NCBI RefSeq assembly: GCF_014202945.1
Contig: NZ_JACHHW010000002.1
Location: forward strand, 62,001-126,000
Direction of reading: 5' to 3'
Length of the DNA: 64,000 bases
Source of the DNA: Zhongshania antarctica
GTDB lineage: Bacteria > Pseudomonadota > Gammaproteobacteria > Pseudomonadales > Spongiibacteraceae
Below are positions 17,236-26,285 of this stretch, in pieces. The translations under genes were made by a program, and so were the position numbers. The stretch's first letter is position 1, and every line of letters starts with the position of its first letter. Below the pieces are notes generated by a model, which was given only the letters and a program-made list of their open reading frames with translations, was not told the DNA's origin and made no database searches.

Positions 17236-19578
17236 ATGAACAGGAACGCTAAACTTAAACCCACAAGCCTAAGGTCATCCGGGCTAGCGCCGACACGCTT
17301 CAAGACTAGCGCAAGCGCTATCGCACTGGGTATTCCCACACTATTAATGGGCAGCGTCAGCTTTGCCCAGAACGAAGATGCCTTTGTGCTCGACACCCTT
17401 AAAATAGAGGAGCGCACCGTTGACACCAACCCCTACGCCGAAGCGGGTGCGCCCTATAAAGCCAAGATTTCTGGCGATAGTCGCCATGTAAAAGAGCTGG
17501 CCGACACCCCACAAACCATCAATGTGCTGACCCAAACCCAGATTCAAGAATCGGGCAAATCTGATTTGCGTGATGTATTAGCTGCTCAGCCTGGTATTAC
17601 CCTTGGCACCGGTGAAAACGGCAACGCCTTTGGCGACCGCTATATTATTCGCGGCCACGAAGCCCGTAGCGATGTGTTTGTCGACGGTCTTAGCGACCCC
17701 GGCATGACCACTCGCGAAAGCTTTGCCACCGAGCAAGTCGAAATCACCAAGGGACCAAGCTCCACTTTTGCTGGCCGTGGTTCTACCGGCGGCGCGGTAA
17801 ATAGCATTACCAAACAGGCGAGCACCGAGTACGACTTCAATAAAGTGAGCGGCGGTATCGGCACAGATAATTACCAGCGCCTTAGTCTCGACAGCAATAA
17901 CTCTGTTAGCGACGACATCGCGCTGCGCGTCAACTTGCTCTATTCCTTTAAAGACGTTCCCGACCGTGAACCAGCGGATAAAAGCCGTCGCGGCTTTGCC
18001 GTGTCCGGGCTATTTAAAGCCACAGAAAAACTGCAATTACTCGGCGATGTCTATTACCTCAATGCGCAAGACAGCCCAGATTTAGGTACCTACATCGTTT
18101 CTGGTGGCGGCAAACCGGTTGATGATTTCCCCGTCTATTTACAAGAACAGGATTTTCTCAAGTCGACGGTCAGCGTTGCCACACTGCGCGCCAAATACGA
18201 AATTAACGATAGCAGCCGTATTGAAAACGCCCTGCGCTACGGCACCACCGACAACGGCTACGTAACCACCGGTGCGCGGGGCACCAATCGCGACGCCACC
18301 GACCCCGACGCTCCCGGCGCGGCAACCGCGTCGCTTAGCACCCATCAAGGTTGGCAAGAAGTAGAATACGTTGTTAACCAGTTTAATTTCTTTACCGACA
18401 TGGATATTGCTGGCAAGAAAAACCAGCTGGTCTTTGGCGTCGAGCTTTCTAAACACAATGTCGTTAACGGCGTGTACAACGTCAACAACAACGGCACCAG
18501 CAATTGTATTGTCAGCGGTCGTGGCGGCGCTGGTCCCGGCTATTGCACCACCGATGCCAATGGCAATACCCCGAGTAATATAAACACCATCATGGGTCGC
18601 AGTATTACTAAGGGCGAGCAAGACTCAGACTACAATATTGAAACCATCTCGCTGTCGTTGATGGACACCATTGAACTGAGTGAAGACTGGTCTTTGTTTA
18701 CGGGTATTCGCTTGGATGATTTCGACTACGACAATACCGTTAATAGCCGCGGCACCATATTAAACTTCAAATATTCCGACACCCTGTGGAACGGCCATAT
18801 TGGCGCAGTGTATCAAATTAATGACGACGCCAATGTCTACCTAACGTACAGCACCTCGGCCAACATTAACGGCGGGGAATCTGATGTCGGCGGCAGCTGT
18901 GGCTACGGCGGTTTGTGTGGTGACCCTGAACAGGCCGCCAATAGTGAACCCGAAATGACCGCCAATATCGAGTTGGGCACCAAGTGGAATATTCTCAATG
19001 ACAAGCTCTTGGCCACCGCTGCTATTTTTCAAATCACCAAAAGTGATGTTATGGAAAGTGTCGGCGACGACTACGCCACCCTCGGCACCTTGAACACCGG
19101 CAAAAACAGGGTGCAGGGCATTGAGTTTTCGTTGGTTGGCAATATCAGCAGCAAACTCAGCACCCAGTTCGGCGCCAGCTTTATGGAATCGGAAATTCTC
19201 GAATCTTATAATACCGACTCCGAAGGCAAGGTGCTGAGCAACTTCGCCGACGACAGTGTGTTCCTGCAATTGCGCTACCAAGCCAGCCCCAAATTTTCCT
19301 TTGGCGGCACACTGACCTACTCCAGCGAACTCTACGCTGGCCAGCCAGACTCAGCCGCAGGCTTCAGCAGTGCAACGGGTGAGTACTCTTATGAAGTGCC
19401 TAGCTATACCGTGTTCGACGCCTTTGCCAGCTACCAGTTTAGCGAGCAGCTTAAGGCGCGGGTAAATATTGGCAACGTCACCGATGAAGACTACTACCTA
19501 GCCGCTTATCGCAGCGGTGCCTTTACCTATATTGGCGAAGCCCGCAACGCCCACCTCAGCGTGGACTACGAGTTCTAA
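17236..19578 (+). CDS. TonB-dependent catecholate-type siderophore receptor
   Basis: 780 residues. The signal peptide ends near SFAQN. The plug domain has DTPQTINVLTQTQI, the RGHEARSDVFVDGLSD segment and FAGRGSTGGAVNSITK. A 22-strand-type barrel follows and ends with VDYEF, the expected C-terminal aromatic. The pattern fits ferric siderophore receptors of the Fiu/CirA-like group. It is in the same operon as its own TonB/ExbB/ExbD motor and a PiuC-type hydroxylase, as with fiu-ybiX in E. coli. The precise ligand is not readable. Confidence 0.92.
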   Translation: MNRNAKLKPTSLRSSGLAPTRFKTSASAIALGIPTLLMGSVSFAQNEDAFVLDTLKIEERTVDTNPYAEAGAPYKAKISGDSRHVKELADTPQTINVLTQTQIQESGKSDLRDVLAAQPGITLGTGENGNAFGDRYIIRGHEARSDVFVDGLSDPGMTTRESFATEQVEITKGPSSTFAGRGSTGGAVNSITKQASTEYDFNKVSGGIGTDNYQRLSLDSNNSVSDDIALRVNLLYSFKDVPDREPADKSRRGFAVSGLFKATEKLQLLGDVYYLNAQDSPDLGTYIVSGGGKPVDDFPVYLQEQDFLKSTVSVATLRAKYEINDSSRIENALRYGTTDNGYVTTGARGTNRDATDPDAPGAATASLSTHQGWQEVEYVVNQFNFFTDMDIAGKKNQLVFGVELSKHNVVNGVYNVNNNGTSNCIVSGRGGAGPGYCTTDANGNTPSNINTIMGRSITKGEQDSDYNIETISLSLMDTIELSEDWSLFTGIRLDDFDYDNTVNSRGTILNFKYSDTLWNGHIGAVYQINDDANVYLTYSTSANINGGESDVGGSCGYGGLCGDPEQAANSEPEMTANIELGTKWNILNDKLLATAAIFQITKSDVMESVGDDYATLGTLNTGKNRVQGIEFSLVGNISSKLSTQFGASFMESEILESYNTDSEGKVLSNFADDSVFLQLRYQASPKFSFGGTLTYSSELYAGQPDSAAGFSSATGEYSYEVPSYTVFDAFASYQFSEQLKARVNIGNVTDEDYYLAAYRSGAFTYIGEARNAHLSVDYEF

Positions 19579-19587
19579 GCTCGCCCT

Positions 19588-19618
19588 GCGCTGTGCTCAT
19601 AGAATATGAGCACAGCGC
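19588..19618 (+). terminator. Strong hairpin after the receptor gene (terminator or attenuator)
   Basis: A perfect 14-base stem (19588-19601 with 19605-19618) around a GAA loop lies ten bases after the receptor stop. Only a short T-poor tail (GTTTAT) follows, so termination may be partial. It would lower expression of the two downstream genes relative to the receptor. Confidence 0.65.
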
Positions 19619-19642
19619 GTTTATCCATTACGGAATACAGTG

Positions 19643-20746
19643 ATGAAATACACCCCGCCCTTGCAAAATATCCCCGCAGATATTGTCTGCCTCGATGACT
19701 ACCAGCGTTACGCTAAAGACTTTCTCGCCCACGATATTTACGAATACATAGCTGCCGGTGCCGCCGATGAGTACACCCTCAATCGCAATCGCAGCGCCTT
19801 TGCCAATATTGAATTAAAACCGCGCTTGCTGCGCAGCTTCAGCACCGCGTCAACCCAGACCACCTTGCTCGGCCACGACTTGGCCCACCCCTTTTTACTG
19901 GCGCCACTGGGCTATCAACAGCTCTGCCACGCCAGTGGCGAACTCGCCACGGCAATAGCAGCCGATGCCATGGACACCGCCATGATCGTCAGCACACTGG
20001 CCACCGCCAGCCTCGAAGACATTGCCGCGCAAACCGACGCGCCAAAATGGTTTCAACTGTATTTTCAGCCCCAGCGCAGGGATACCTCGGCGCTCTTAGC
20101 CCGCGTGGAAGCCGCTGGCTATTCGGCGATCGTCGTCACCGTAGACGCGCCACTGAGCGGCCTGCGCAATCGCGCCCAGCGCGCGGGCTTCCAAATACCG
20201 CCAGAGATAGAGGCGGTAAATATTTCGCCAAGCCAAGGCACGCCAGCACCAACGTTAAAAGGCCAAAATTCGATTCTCCAGCAGCTCATGGCACCAGCGC
20301 CCCAATGGCAAGACCTCGCCTGGTTAAAAAAACAGACCACCCTGCCAATAATTATTAAAGGCGTAATCAACCCCGACGACGCCGTGCAACTCGCCGACAT
20401 GGGCATGGACGCTATTATTGTGTCCAATCATGGCGGCCGCTGCCTCGATGGCCTGCCCGCCAGCATCGACGCCCTGCCCGCCATTCGCGATGCGCTGGGC
20501 GCTGACTTCCCGATTTTATTAGACAGCGGAATTCGCCGCGGCAGCGACATTATTAAAGCCATTGCCCTGGGTGCCAACGCGGTACTCATTGGCCGCCCCC
20601 AAGCCTTTGCCTTGGCGGTTGCCGGTGCCTTGGGCGTTGCCCACATGTTACGTTTACTAAAAGAAGAGCTCGAAATCACCATGGCACTGTGCGGCTGCCC
20701 GCACATCGCCGATATTAATCGCGACTGTATTTTTACGCCCCGCTGA
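19643..20746 (+). CDS. FMN-dependent alpha-hydroxy-acid oxidase/dehydrogenase
   Basis: About 367 residues of the lactate dehydrogenase/glycolate oxidase family, which oxidises 2-hydroxy acids to 2-keto acids with FMN. Visible family features are AAGAADEYTLNRNRSAF at the N-terminus, KWFQLYFQ, the FMN-contact lysine in IIIKGV, the catalytic His in IIVSNHGGR and the phosphate-binding LDSGIRRGSDI and IGRP. The ATG at 19643 fits a CGGA ribosome site better than the GTG just before it. Its place between a siderophore receptor and piuC is unusual and suggests processing of a hydroxy-acid (citrate- or lactate-like) siderophore part, which is inference. Confidence 0.88.
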   Translation: MKYTPPLQNIPADIVCLDDYQRYAKDFLAHDIYEYIAAGAADEYTLNRNRSAFANIELKPRLLRSFSTASTQTTLLGHDLAHPFLLAPLGYQQLCHASGELATAIAADAMDTAMIVSTLATASLEDIAAQTDAPKWFQLYFQPQRRDTSALLARVEAAGYSAIVVTVDAPLSGLRNRAQRAGFQIPPEIEAVNISPSQGTPAPTLKGQNSILQQLMAPAPQWQDLAWLKKQTTLPIIIKGVINPDDAVQLADMGMDAIIVSNHGGRCLDGLPASIDALPAIRDALGADFPILLDSGIRRGSDIIKAIALGANAVLIGRPQAFALAVAGALGVAHMLRLLKEELEITMALCGCPHIADINRDCIFTPR

Positions 20747-20754
20747 GGATCAAT

Positions 20755-21435
20755 ATGCTCACTGTTATCAATAATTTTCTCAGCGCCAGCGAGTTAGCGC
20801 ACTTTCGCCAAACACTCGACGGGGCCAACTGGCGTGACGGCGCCCTGAGCGCTGGCCAACTTGCCGCGCCACTCAAAACCAATTTGCAGGTAGATGACAC
20901 AAGTACCGAAGCCCGCAGCTTAGTAACAAGCCTCAGCGCTAGATTAAGCCAGCACCCGCTGTTCATCAGCGCGGCGCTGCCCGACAAAATTTACCCGCCC
21001 AAATTTAATTGCTACCAAAACGGCGGCCACTACGGCCAGCATATCGACAGCGCGATTATGCGCTGCGCCGACGGCAACAACCTGCGCAGCGACCTGTCGG
21101 CCACCGTATTTCTGTCTCAAGCCCAGGACTACGAGGGCGGCGAGCTCTGCGTTGAAATAGGCGGCTGCCTGCAAGAAATTAAACTCGACGCCGGCGATAT
21201 GATCCTCTACCCCGCCAACTGCTTACACGAGGTTAAGCCGGTGCCTAAGGGGCAGCGCTTAGCAGCCTTTTTCTGGGTGCAAAGCCTAATTCGCAGCCAC
21301 CAGCACAGACAGCAACTATTTGAGCTAGATCAGAGTATTCAAGCTTTAACGCTAAAGCTGGGAAGTGGCGACGAGGAGGTGCGGCGCTTATCTGCGCTGT
21401 ACCATAATTTATTACGGGAGTGGGCCTACGCCTAA
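20755..21435 (+). CDS. piuC: Fe(II)/2-oxoglutarate-dependent PKHD-type hydroxylase (PiuC/YbiX)
   Basis: 226 residues. The iron ligands are visible as His-x-Asp in YGQHIDSAIM and a distal His in NCLHEVKPV; the 2-oxoglutarate-binding Arg is probably in GQRLAAFFW. PiuC/YbiX proteins usually lie next to catecholate receptor genes such as piuA and fiu, as here, and are iron-regulated. The function is thought to be in siderophore or xenosiderophore handling. It has a GAGGAT ribosome site and follows the oxidase gene by eight bases, closing the operon. Confidence 0.9.
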   Translation: MLTVINNFLSASELAHFRQTLDGANWRDGALSAGQLAAPLKTNLQVDDTSTEARSLVTSLSARLSQHPLFISAALPDKIYPPKFNCYQNGGHYGQHIDSAIMRCADGNNLRSDLSATVFLSQAQDYEGGELCVEIGGCLQEIKLDAGDMILYPANCLHEVKPVPKGQRLAAFFWVQSLIRSHQHRQQLFELDQSIQALTLKLGSGDEEVRRLSALYHNLLREWAYA

Positions 21436-21630
21436 GTGATTTTCTAGGTGCCGCTATACTGAATCACGCGTAAAATCAGCGAAGTACCGACAAGTCGGTG
21501 CTAAACCCATAAAAACAGTTGAACAATCGTGGCGATGCCTTACTCTAAGAGGCTGAAATTTTGATTACCCATAGCCCACTCCAATACGCGTCGTGCGTGC
21601 TGGGGGTTTAGCCACACCTAGGAAAGCAGA

Positions 21631-22461
21631 TTGCCACGTTTAAAGCCGAAAGCCAGCGATAGTTCAGCCGTCACCGCCACCTTCCGATTGAAGGGTGGTT
21701 TATTCCCCCTCACACTTTTGGAAATTAGCCGCTTTGACGCGGTAGATTTAGAGCAGCAACTGCGCGACAAGGCGGCCGCCGCGCCGGGTTTTTTCAAGCA
21801 AACCCCTGTGGTGCTAAGTTTTGATGATTTTATCGGCGAGTTAAGCACCCTGCCCCTGGCTGATATTCTAGCCATATGCCGCAGCCAAGGGCTATTACCA
21901 GTAGCGCTGCGCAGCGGAGTCGAAAGCTTAACGCAACAGGCCCGGGCCTTAAACTTAGCGATTATGCCCGCGACCCGGGTCAAACCGGCGCCAGCACCAC
22001 TAGCTGAGACGCAGACCGAGCCCGATGAACAGGCTGAGACAGGCAGCGCCGAAGCGAGTGCGCCCGAACCAGCCCCCTCGGCATCAATGCAATTGGAATT
22101 AAGCCCTTCTAGCCACGTTGAAATCAACCGCAACCCCAGTAAAATCATTACCACGCCAATCCGCTCTGGCCAGCAGGTTTACGCCCCCGGCGGCGACCTG
22201 ATTATTATGGCGGCGGTGTCAGCGGGTGCCGAGGTACTGGCCGACGGCAATATACATGTTTATGGCGCCCTGCGCGGCCGCGCCCTAGCGGGCGTAAAAG
22301 GCGATCTTAGTGCGCGAATTTTCTGTCAAAGTCTGGAGGCCGAGCTGGTTTCCATTGCTGGCACCTTCAAGGTAGATGAAGATTTACGCAACGAACACTG
22401 GAAAACCGCGGTCCAAATTGGCCGAGACGAGCAATCACTGTGCATTACGCCACTCGTTTAA
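21631..22461 (+). CDS. minC: Septum site-determining protein MinC
   Basis: 276 residues. It inhibits FtsZ ring assembly away from mid-cell. The N-terminal domain (about 1-110) is followed by an acidic, Pro-rich linker longer than usual (about 118-155) and the C-terminal beta-helix domain ([46 protein letters not shown]). The start is TTG at 21631 behind AGGAAAG; no ATG fits the family N-terminus. It heads the minCDE operon. Confidence 0.95.
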   Translation: MPRLKPKASDSSAVTATFRLKGGLFPLTLLEISRFDAVDLEQQLRDKAAAAPGFFKQTPVVLSFDDFIGELSTLPLADILAICRSQGLLPVALRSGVESLTQQARALNLAIMPATRVKPAPAPLAETQTEPDEQAETGSAEASAPEPAPSASMQLELSPSSHVEINRNPSKIITTPIRSGQQVYAPGGDLIIMAAVSAGAEVLADGNIHVYGALRGRALAGVKGDLSARIFCQSLEAELVSIAGTFKVDEDLRNEHWKTAVQIGRDEQSLCITPLV

Positions 22462-22506
22462 TGCCAAACCACTTACACTCATCATGCCCTAAAAAGGATT
22501 AGACCC

Positions 22507-23322
22507 TTGGCTAAGATAATAGTAGTTACCTCAGGAAAAGGCGGCGTGGGTAAAACCACGACCAGCGCTGCGATCAGCAGCGGCATTGCCATGCGCGGCC
22601 ATAAAACCGCCGTTATCGATTTTGATATTGGCCTGCGCAATCTCGACATTATTATGAATTGTGAGCGCCGCGTGGTGTACGATTTTGTCAATGTCATCAA
22701 TGGCGAGGCCAAGCTGCGCCAAGCCCTGATTAAAGACAAACGCGCCGAGAATCTCTATATTCTGCCCGCCTCGCAAACCCGCGACAAAGACGCACTAACG
22801 ATTGACGGTGTTGAGCGGGTGCTAAAAGAGCTGGCGGATGACGGTTTTGAATATATTATTTGCGACTCCCCTGCGGGTATAGAACATGGCGCGTTTATGG
22901 CTATGTACTTCGCCGATATGGCCATTGTTGTCGCCAACCCCGAAGTGTCTTCAGTACGTGACTCAGACCGTATTTTGGGCATACTGCAAAGTAAGTCGCG
23001 CCGCGCCGAGCAAGGTGAGCGCGTCGAAGAATGCTTACTGCTAACGCGCTACAACCCCGAGCGCGTGGAAAAAGGCGAGATGCTCGGCGTTAAAGACGTA
23101 GAAGAAATTCTGGCGACCAAGTTACTGGGCGTTATCCCAGAGTCAGAAACCGTACTCAAAGCGTCTAACCAAGGCATACCGGTAATTCACGACACTGAAA
23201 GCCCCGCGGGCCAAGCCTACTCCGACGCCGTAGCGCGAATTTTAGGCGAAGAAGTAGAACACCGCTTTATGAGCGTTGAACAAAAAGGCCTCTTTCAGCG
23301 ACTGTTTCGGAGGAGCGCATGA
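22507..23322 (+). CDS. minD: Septum site-determining ATPase MinD
   Basis: 271 residues. A membrane-associated ATPase that recruits MinC and oscillates with MinE. The deviant Walker A motif ([13 protein letters not shown]) follows the start, and the C-terminal amphipathic membrane-targeting helix (GLFQRLFRR) is present. It begins with TTG behind AAAAGGA; this start gives the family-typical [13 protein letters not shown]. The gene ends inside minE. Confidence 0.97.
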   Translation: MAKIIVVTSGKGGVGKTTTSAAISSGIAMRGHKTAVIDFDIGLRNLDIIMNCERRVVYDFVNVINGEAKLRQALIKDKRAENLYILPASQTRDKDALTIDGVERVLKELADDGFEYIICDSPAGIEHGAFMAMYFADMAIVVANPEVSSVRDSDRILGILQSKSRRAEQGERVEECLLLTRYNPERVEKGEMLGVKDVEEILATKLLGVIPESETVLKASNQGIPVIHDTESPAGQAYSDAVARILGEEVEHRFMSVEQKGLFQRLFRRSA

Positions 23323-23570
23323 GCATATTCGACTACTTCCGCAATAGTAAAAAAGCGACGGCGTCGATCGCCAAAGAACGCCTGCAAATTATTGTCGCCC
23401 ACGAGCGCAATCAGCGCAGCCAGCCAGATTACCTGCCCAAATTACAGCAGGAGCTACTCGATGTGATTCGCAAATACGTCGACGTAGACCAGGATCAGGT
23501 CGAAGTTCAGCTCGACAACAACGGTAACTGCTCGGTATTAGAATTGAATATTGTGCTGCCCGATCGCTAA
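23319..23570 (+). CDS. minE: Cell division topological specificity factor MinE
   Basis: 83 residues, the usual length. The N-terminal membrane-sensing and MinD-binding part ([30 protein letters not shown]) and the C-terminal dimer domain are recognisable. It overlaps the minD end by four bases, so translation is coupled. Confidence 0.97.
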   Translation: MSIFDYFRNSKKATASIAKERLQIIVAHERNQRSQPDYLPKLQQELLDVIRKYVDVDQDQVEVQLDNNGNCSVLELNIVLPDR

Positions 23571-23593
23571 ATAGCACCGCATTATTCTAGGCA

Positions 23594-23620
23594 CCATTGG
23601 CGGGGAGCCCCCGCCAATGG
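23594..23620. terminator. Perfect 12-base hairpin after minE
   Basis: CCATTGGCGGGG (23594-23605) pairs exactly with CCCCGCCAATGG (23609-23620) around a three-base loop, 24 bases past the minE stop. No T-run follows, so it could be a terminator that works poorly on its own, or an RNA-stabilising hairpin. Confidence 0.55.
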
Positions 23621-23648
23621 GAACGGATTCTCAGCCCTAGCCATTCTT

Positions 23649-24260
23649 ATGCATCTTAAAGACTATCTCAGCTTAACCGCTATTGCCTTGACGTTTATTG
23701 GCTTTGCGCCCTATATTCGCGGCATCCATCGCGGCACAGTCCACGCCCATGTGTTCTCGTGGGTGATCTGGGGCATCACCACCATTATCGTATTTTTTGC
23801 CCAGCTCGATGCCGAGGGCGGCAGTGGCGCTTGGCCCATCGGCGTGTCTGGCACCATCACTCTTTATATTGCACTGCTTGCGTATCAACGGCGCGGCGAT
23901 ACCAAAATCACCCGCAGCGACTGGCTATTTTTTTGCGCCGCGCTGTCCTCGCTGCCAATTTGGTATGTTAGCGCTGACCCAGTATTTGCGGTCATCGTGC
24001 TCACTACTGTCGACCTCCTCGGCTTTGGCCCAACCCTGCGCAAGGCATACCGCCAGCCCTACGCCGAAAGTCTGACATTTTTCGGTTTGTTCGCCCTGCG
24101 CAATGCCCTGGTCGTTTTAGCGCTGGCCAGTTATTCACTCGCCACGCTCTTATTTCCAGTCGCCGTTGGGATTGGCTGCCTGTTCTTGATAATATTAGTA
24201 TTCTTTCGTCGTCGTTTTTTACGAGTCAACGCCGCCCCAAGCAACGACTTGTCCAACTGA
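23649..24260 (+). CDS. Seven-helix membrane protein, PQ-loop/SWEET-like pattern
   Basis: 203 residues, nearly all hydrophobic, with about seven helices. Two repeat-like units are visible: FIGFAPYIRGIHRGTVHAHVFSWVIWG and LLGFGPTLRKAYRQPYAESLTFFGLFALRN. Both have a Pro in a helix followed by a basic loop and an aromatic helix, which recalls the two triple-helix bundles of PQ-loop or SWEET transporters. This assignment is by pattern only. It follows minE by 78 bases and may be transcribed with the next gene. Confidence 0.6.
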   Translation: MHLKDYLSLTAIALTFIGFAPYIRGIHRGTVHAHVFSWVIWGITTIIVFFAQLDAEGGSGAWPIGVSGTITLYIALLAYQRRGDTKITRSDWLFFCAALSSLPIWYVSADPVFAVIVLTTVDLLGFGPTLRKAYRQPYAESLTFFGLFALRNALVVLALASYSLATLLFPVAVGIGCLFLIILVFFRRRFLRVNAAPSNDLSN

Positions 24261-24268
24261 GCTTTACT

Positions 24269-24883
24269 ATGCGCGTCTATTTTGCCTGCCTAATACTCTT
24301 TTGCCTGCCCGCATTGGCTAGCGCCTCGTCTTGCGAAGACAGCGATATTTACACCGAAACCTTGTTAACGAGTGCCATCGCGCACCTGCTCAATACCTAC
24401 GGAGCCGACGCGGTTAAACAACCAGTAGAAAAATGCACGTCCGGGCCCGGCGCCATTTGGCACTTGGCATTAGCAGCGCACGAAGAAGATGAACATTTCC
24501 AATATTACCGCGTTGTTAGCTGCACACCATCCAAGGAAAAACGGGCGACCAGCACCTTGCAATGCCAGAGCCAAGACGCGAGACGGCTTAAGTATCGCGG
24601 TCAGCTGCTCGACACCTTAAGCGAAGGCGACCCAGTCGAACTCGTTCACGCACTCGACTGTTTTAACGAAGCACTGCGCGCCGGGAACATCAAAATTAGT
24701 AAGTACAACGCGCTGTTAGACACTAATTTAAGCATCCCGCTCACGAGCAGCCAGGACATTAGTGCCATTAGCGCGCAGCCGCAGTTTAAACGCTTTACCG
24801 TAAAAGCCTTGGAAAATCGTTACCGCTTTAGTGTGGAGTTAGACAAGGAGTTTGGCTGTTTCATTGAGCCACTGCGCAGCTAG
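24269..24883 (+). CDS. Exported protein of unknown function
   Basis: 204 residues with a signal peptide (FACLILFCLPALASASS) and several cysteines (in SCEDSD, EKCTSG, VSCTPS, LQCQSQ, LDCFNE, FGCFIE), an even number that may pair as disulfides in the periplasm. No family was recognised. It starts eight bases after the membrane-protein gene and probably shares its transcript. It ends 13 bases from the convergent modA gene. Confidence 0.7.
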   Translation: MRVYFACLILFCLPALASASSCEDSDIYTETLLTSAIAHLLNTYGADAVKQPVEKCTSGPGAIWHLALAAHEEDEHFQYYRVVSCTPSKEKRATSTLQCQSQDARRLKYRGQLLDTLSEGDPVELVHALDCFNEALRAGNIKISKYNALLDTNLSIPLTSSQDISAISAQPQFKRFTVKALENRYRFSVELDKEFGCFIEPLRS

Positions 24884-24896
24884 TCCGCCGACCGAG

Positions 24897-25649
24897 CTAG
24901 TCTGCCAATAAATAGCCCGACTCAACAATAAGTTGGCGGATTTGCTCACTTTGTATAAAACGCATCAAGGCCACGGCCGCGGGTTTTTCTGCCGCAGATT
25001 TCAACAACACGGCGTCTTGGCGGATTGGGCTATGCATGGCGGCGGGCACCGGCCACTGCGAACCCACATCACTCAATCCTGAATCGCGCAGCTGCGACAA
25101 GGCGACTAGCCCCAAATCGGCGCTACCGGTTGCTACAAACTGAAACGTCTGGGCAATATTTTCGCCTTTCACCATTTTAGATCCTAGCCGCTCATAGCAA
25201 GCAAGCCGCTGTAAAACCTCAACCGCTGCCTCACCGTAAGGTGCCAGCAGCGGGTTGGCGATGGCCAGCATTCGGAAGTTTCCGCTGTTGAGAATATTCG
25301 GACTATTATCAATTAACTCTGGATTGATCGACCACAGCACCAAACGACCAAGCGCATAACTAAACTGCGAGTCCGCCACCGCCAAACCCTTAGCCACCAG
25401 TGCCGCAGGTTTACTTTGGTCAGCCGACAGAAACACATCAAACGGCGCGCCGTGGCTTATTTGCGCGTAAATTTTACCCGACGAAGACACGGCCATTTCG
25501 ACGTGGTGGCCACTTTCTAGCTCAAATAAGCGGGCGATCTCCCGCATTGGCCCCGCAAAGTTAGAGGCCAGCGCCACCCGCACAGTATCGGCCTGCAAAC
25601 CGCCGCAAAACGATAACAGAACAGCAAGAACCAGCAATGCACGCCGCAT
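24897..25649 (-). CDS. modA: Molybdate-type ABC transporter substrate-binding protein ModA
   Basis: 250 residues. Signal peptide, then the ModA pattern: VALASNFAGPMREIARLFE, VSSSGKIYAQISHGAPFDVFLSADQSKP and ATGSADLGLVALSQL. It binds molybdate or tungstate in the periplasm and delivers it to ModBC. No permease or ATPase gene is adjacent, so it is an orphan in this window. It starts four bases after the neighbouring YaiI-family gene on the same strand. Confidence 0.85.
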   Translation of the reverse strand: MRRALLVLAVLLSFCGGLQADTVRVALASNFAGPMREIARLFELESGHHVEMAVSSSGKIYAQISHGAPFDVFLSADQSKPAALVAKGLAVADSQFSYALGRLVLWSINPELIDNSPNILNSGNFRMLAIANPLLAPYGEAAVEVLQRLACYERLGSKMVKGENIAQTFQFVATGSADLGLVALSQLRDSGLSDVGSQWPVPAAMHSPIRQDAVLLKSAAEKPAAVALMRFIQSEQIRQLIVESGYLLAD

Positions 25650-25652
25650 AAT

Positions 25653-26102
25653 TTAACTCCGCAACCGGCTTAAGTAGCGATCTAATTGATTGGCAAACGT
25701 CTGTTTGTCTTGCTGAGAAAAGGGGGCCGCGCCACCGCTGTGAACACCCGACGAGCGCATGGTATCCATAAAGTCACGCATATTCAGCTTGGCGCGAATA
25801 TTGTCTTTATCAAACAGTTCGCCGCGCGGAGTAAGTGCTAGCGCGCCTTTTTCGATCACTTCAGCGGCAAGGGGTATATCGCTGGTAATTACTAAATCAC
25901 CGGACTCAGCCCGACGTACAATTTCATTGTCGGCGACATCAAACCCGCTGCTCACCTGCACCGCGGTGATATTCGCCGCTGCAGGTACCCGTATAGCTTG
26001 ATTAGCGATCAAGGTCAGAGCCACCCCGGTGCGTTCTGCGGCACGGAATAACATATCTCGAATCACTACCGGACACGCGTCCGCGTCTACCCACACTGTC
26101 AT
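25653..26102 (-). CDS. YaiI/YqxD family protein (DUF188)
   Basis: About 149 residues of the UPF0178 family. The acidic start [16 protein letters not shown] and the [30 protein letters not shown] segment are typical and resemble PIN-like nuclease folds, but the function is not established. An ATG at 26102 is preferred over a GTG at 26111 because it gives the family-typical [11 protein letters not shown]. Confidence 0.88.
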   Translation of the reverse strand: MTVWVDADACPVVIRDMLFRAAERTGVALTLIANQAIRVPAAANITAVQVSSGFDVADNEIVRRAESGDLVITSDIPLAAEVIEKGALALTPRGELFDKDNIRAKLNMRDFMDTMRSSGVHSGGAAPFSQQDKQTFANQLDRYLSRLRS

Positions 26103-26285
26103 TACCGCCACCCCACGACTATAGAGTCGCTATTATCAAACGAATGCCCAACAAAGAACACCGCGCTATTCGACAAGATAAGACCTAGGGGAAGTACGAA
26201 TATTGCGCTGGCCGCTAACAATCTATGATGAAGCTTATTATTACGTCCTGTCTAGGCACTACCAAAGGCCGAAGAGACCCAGTCC

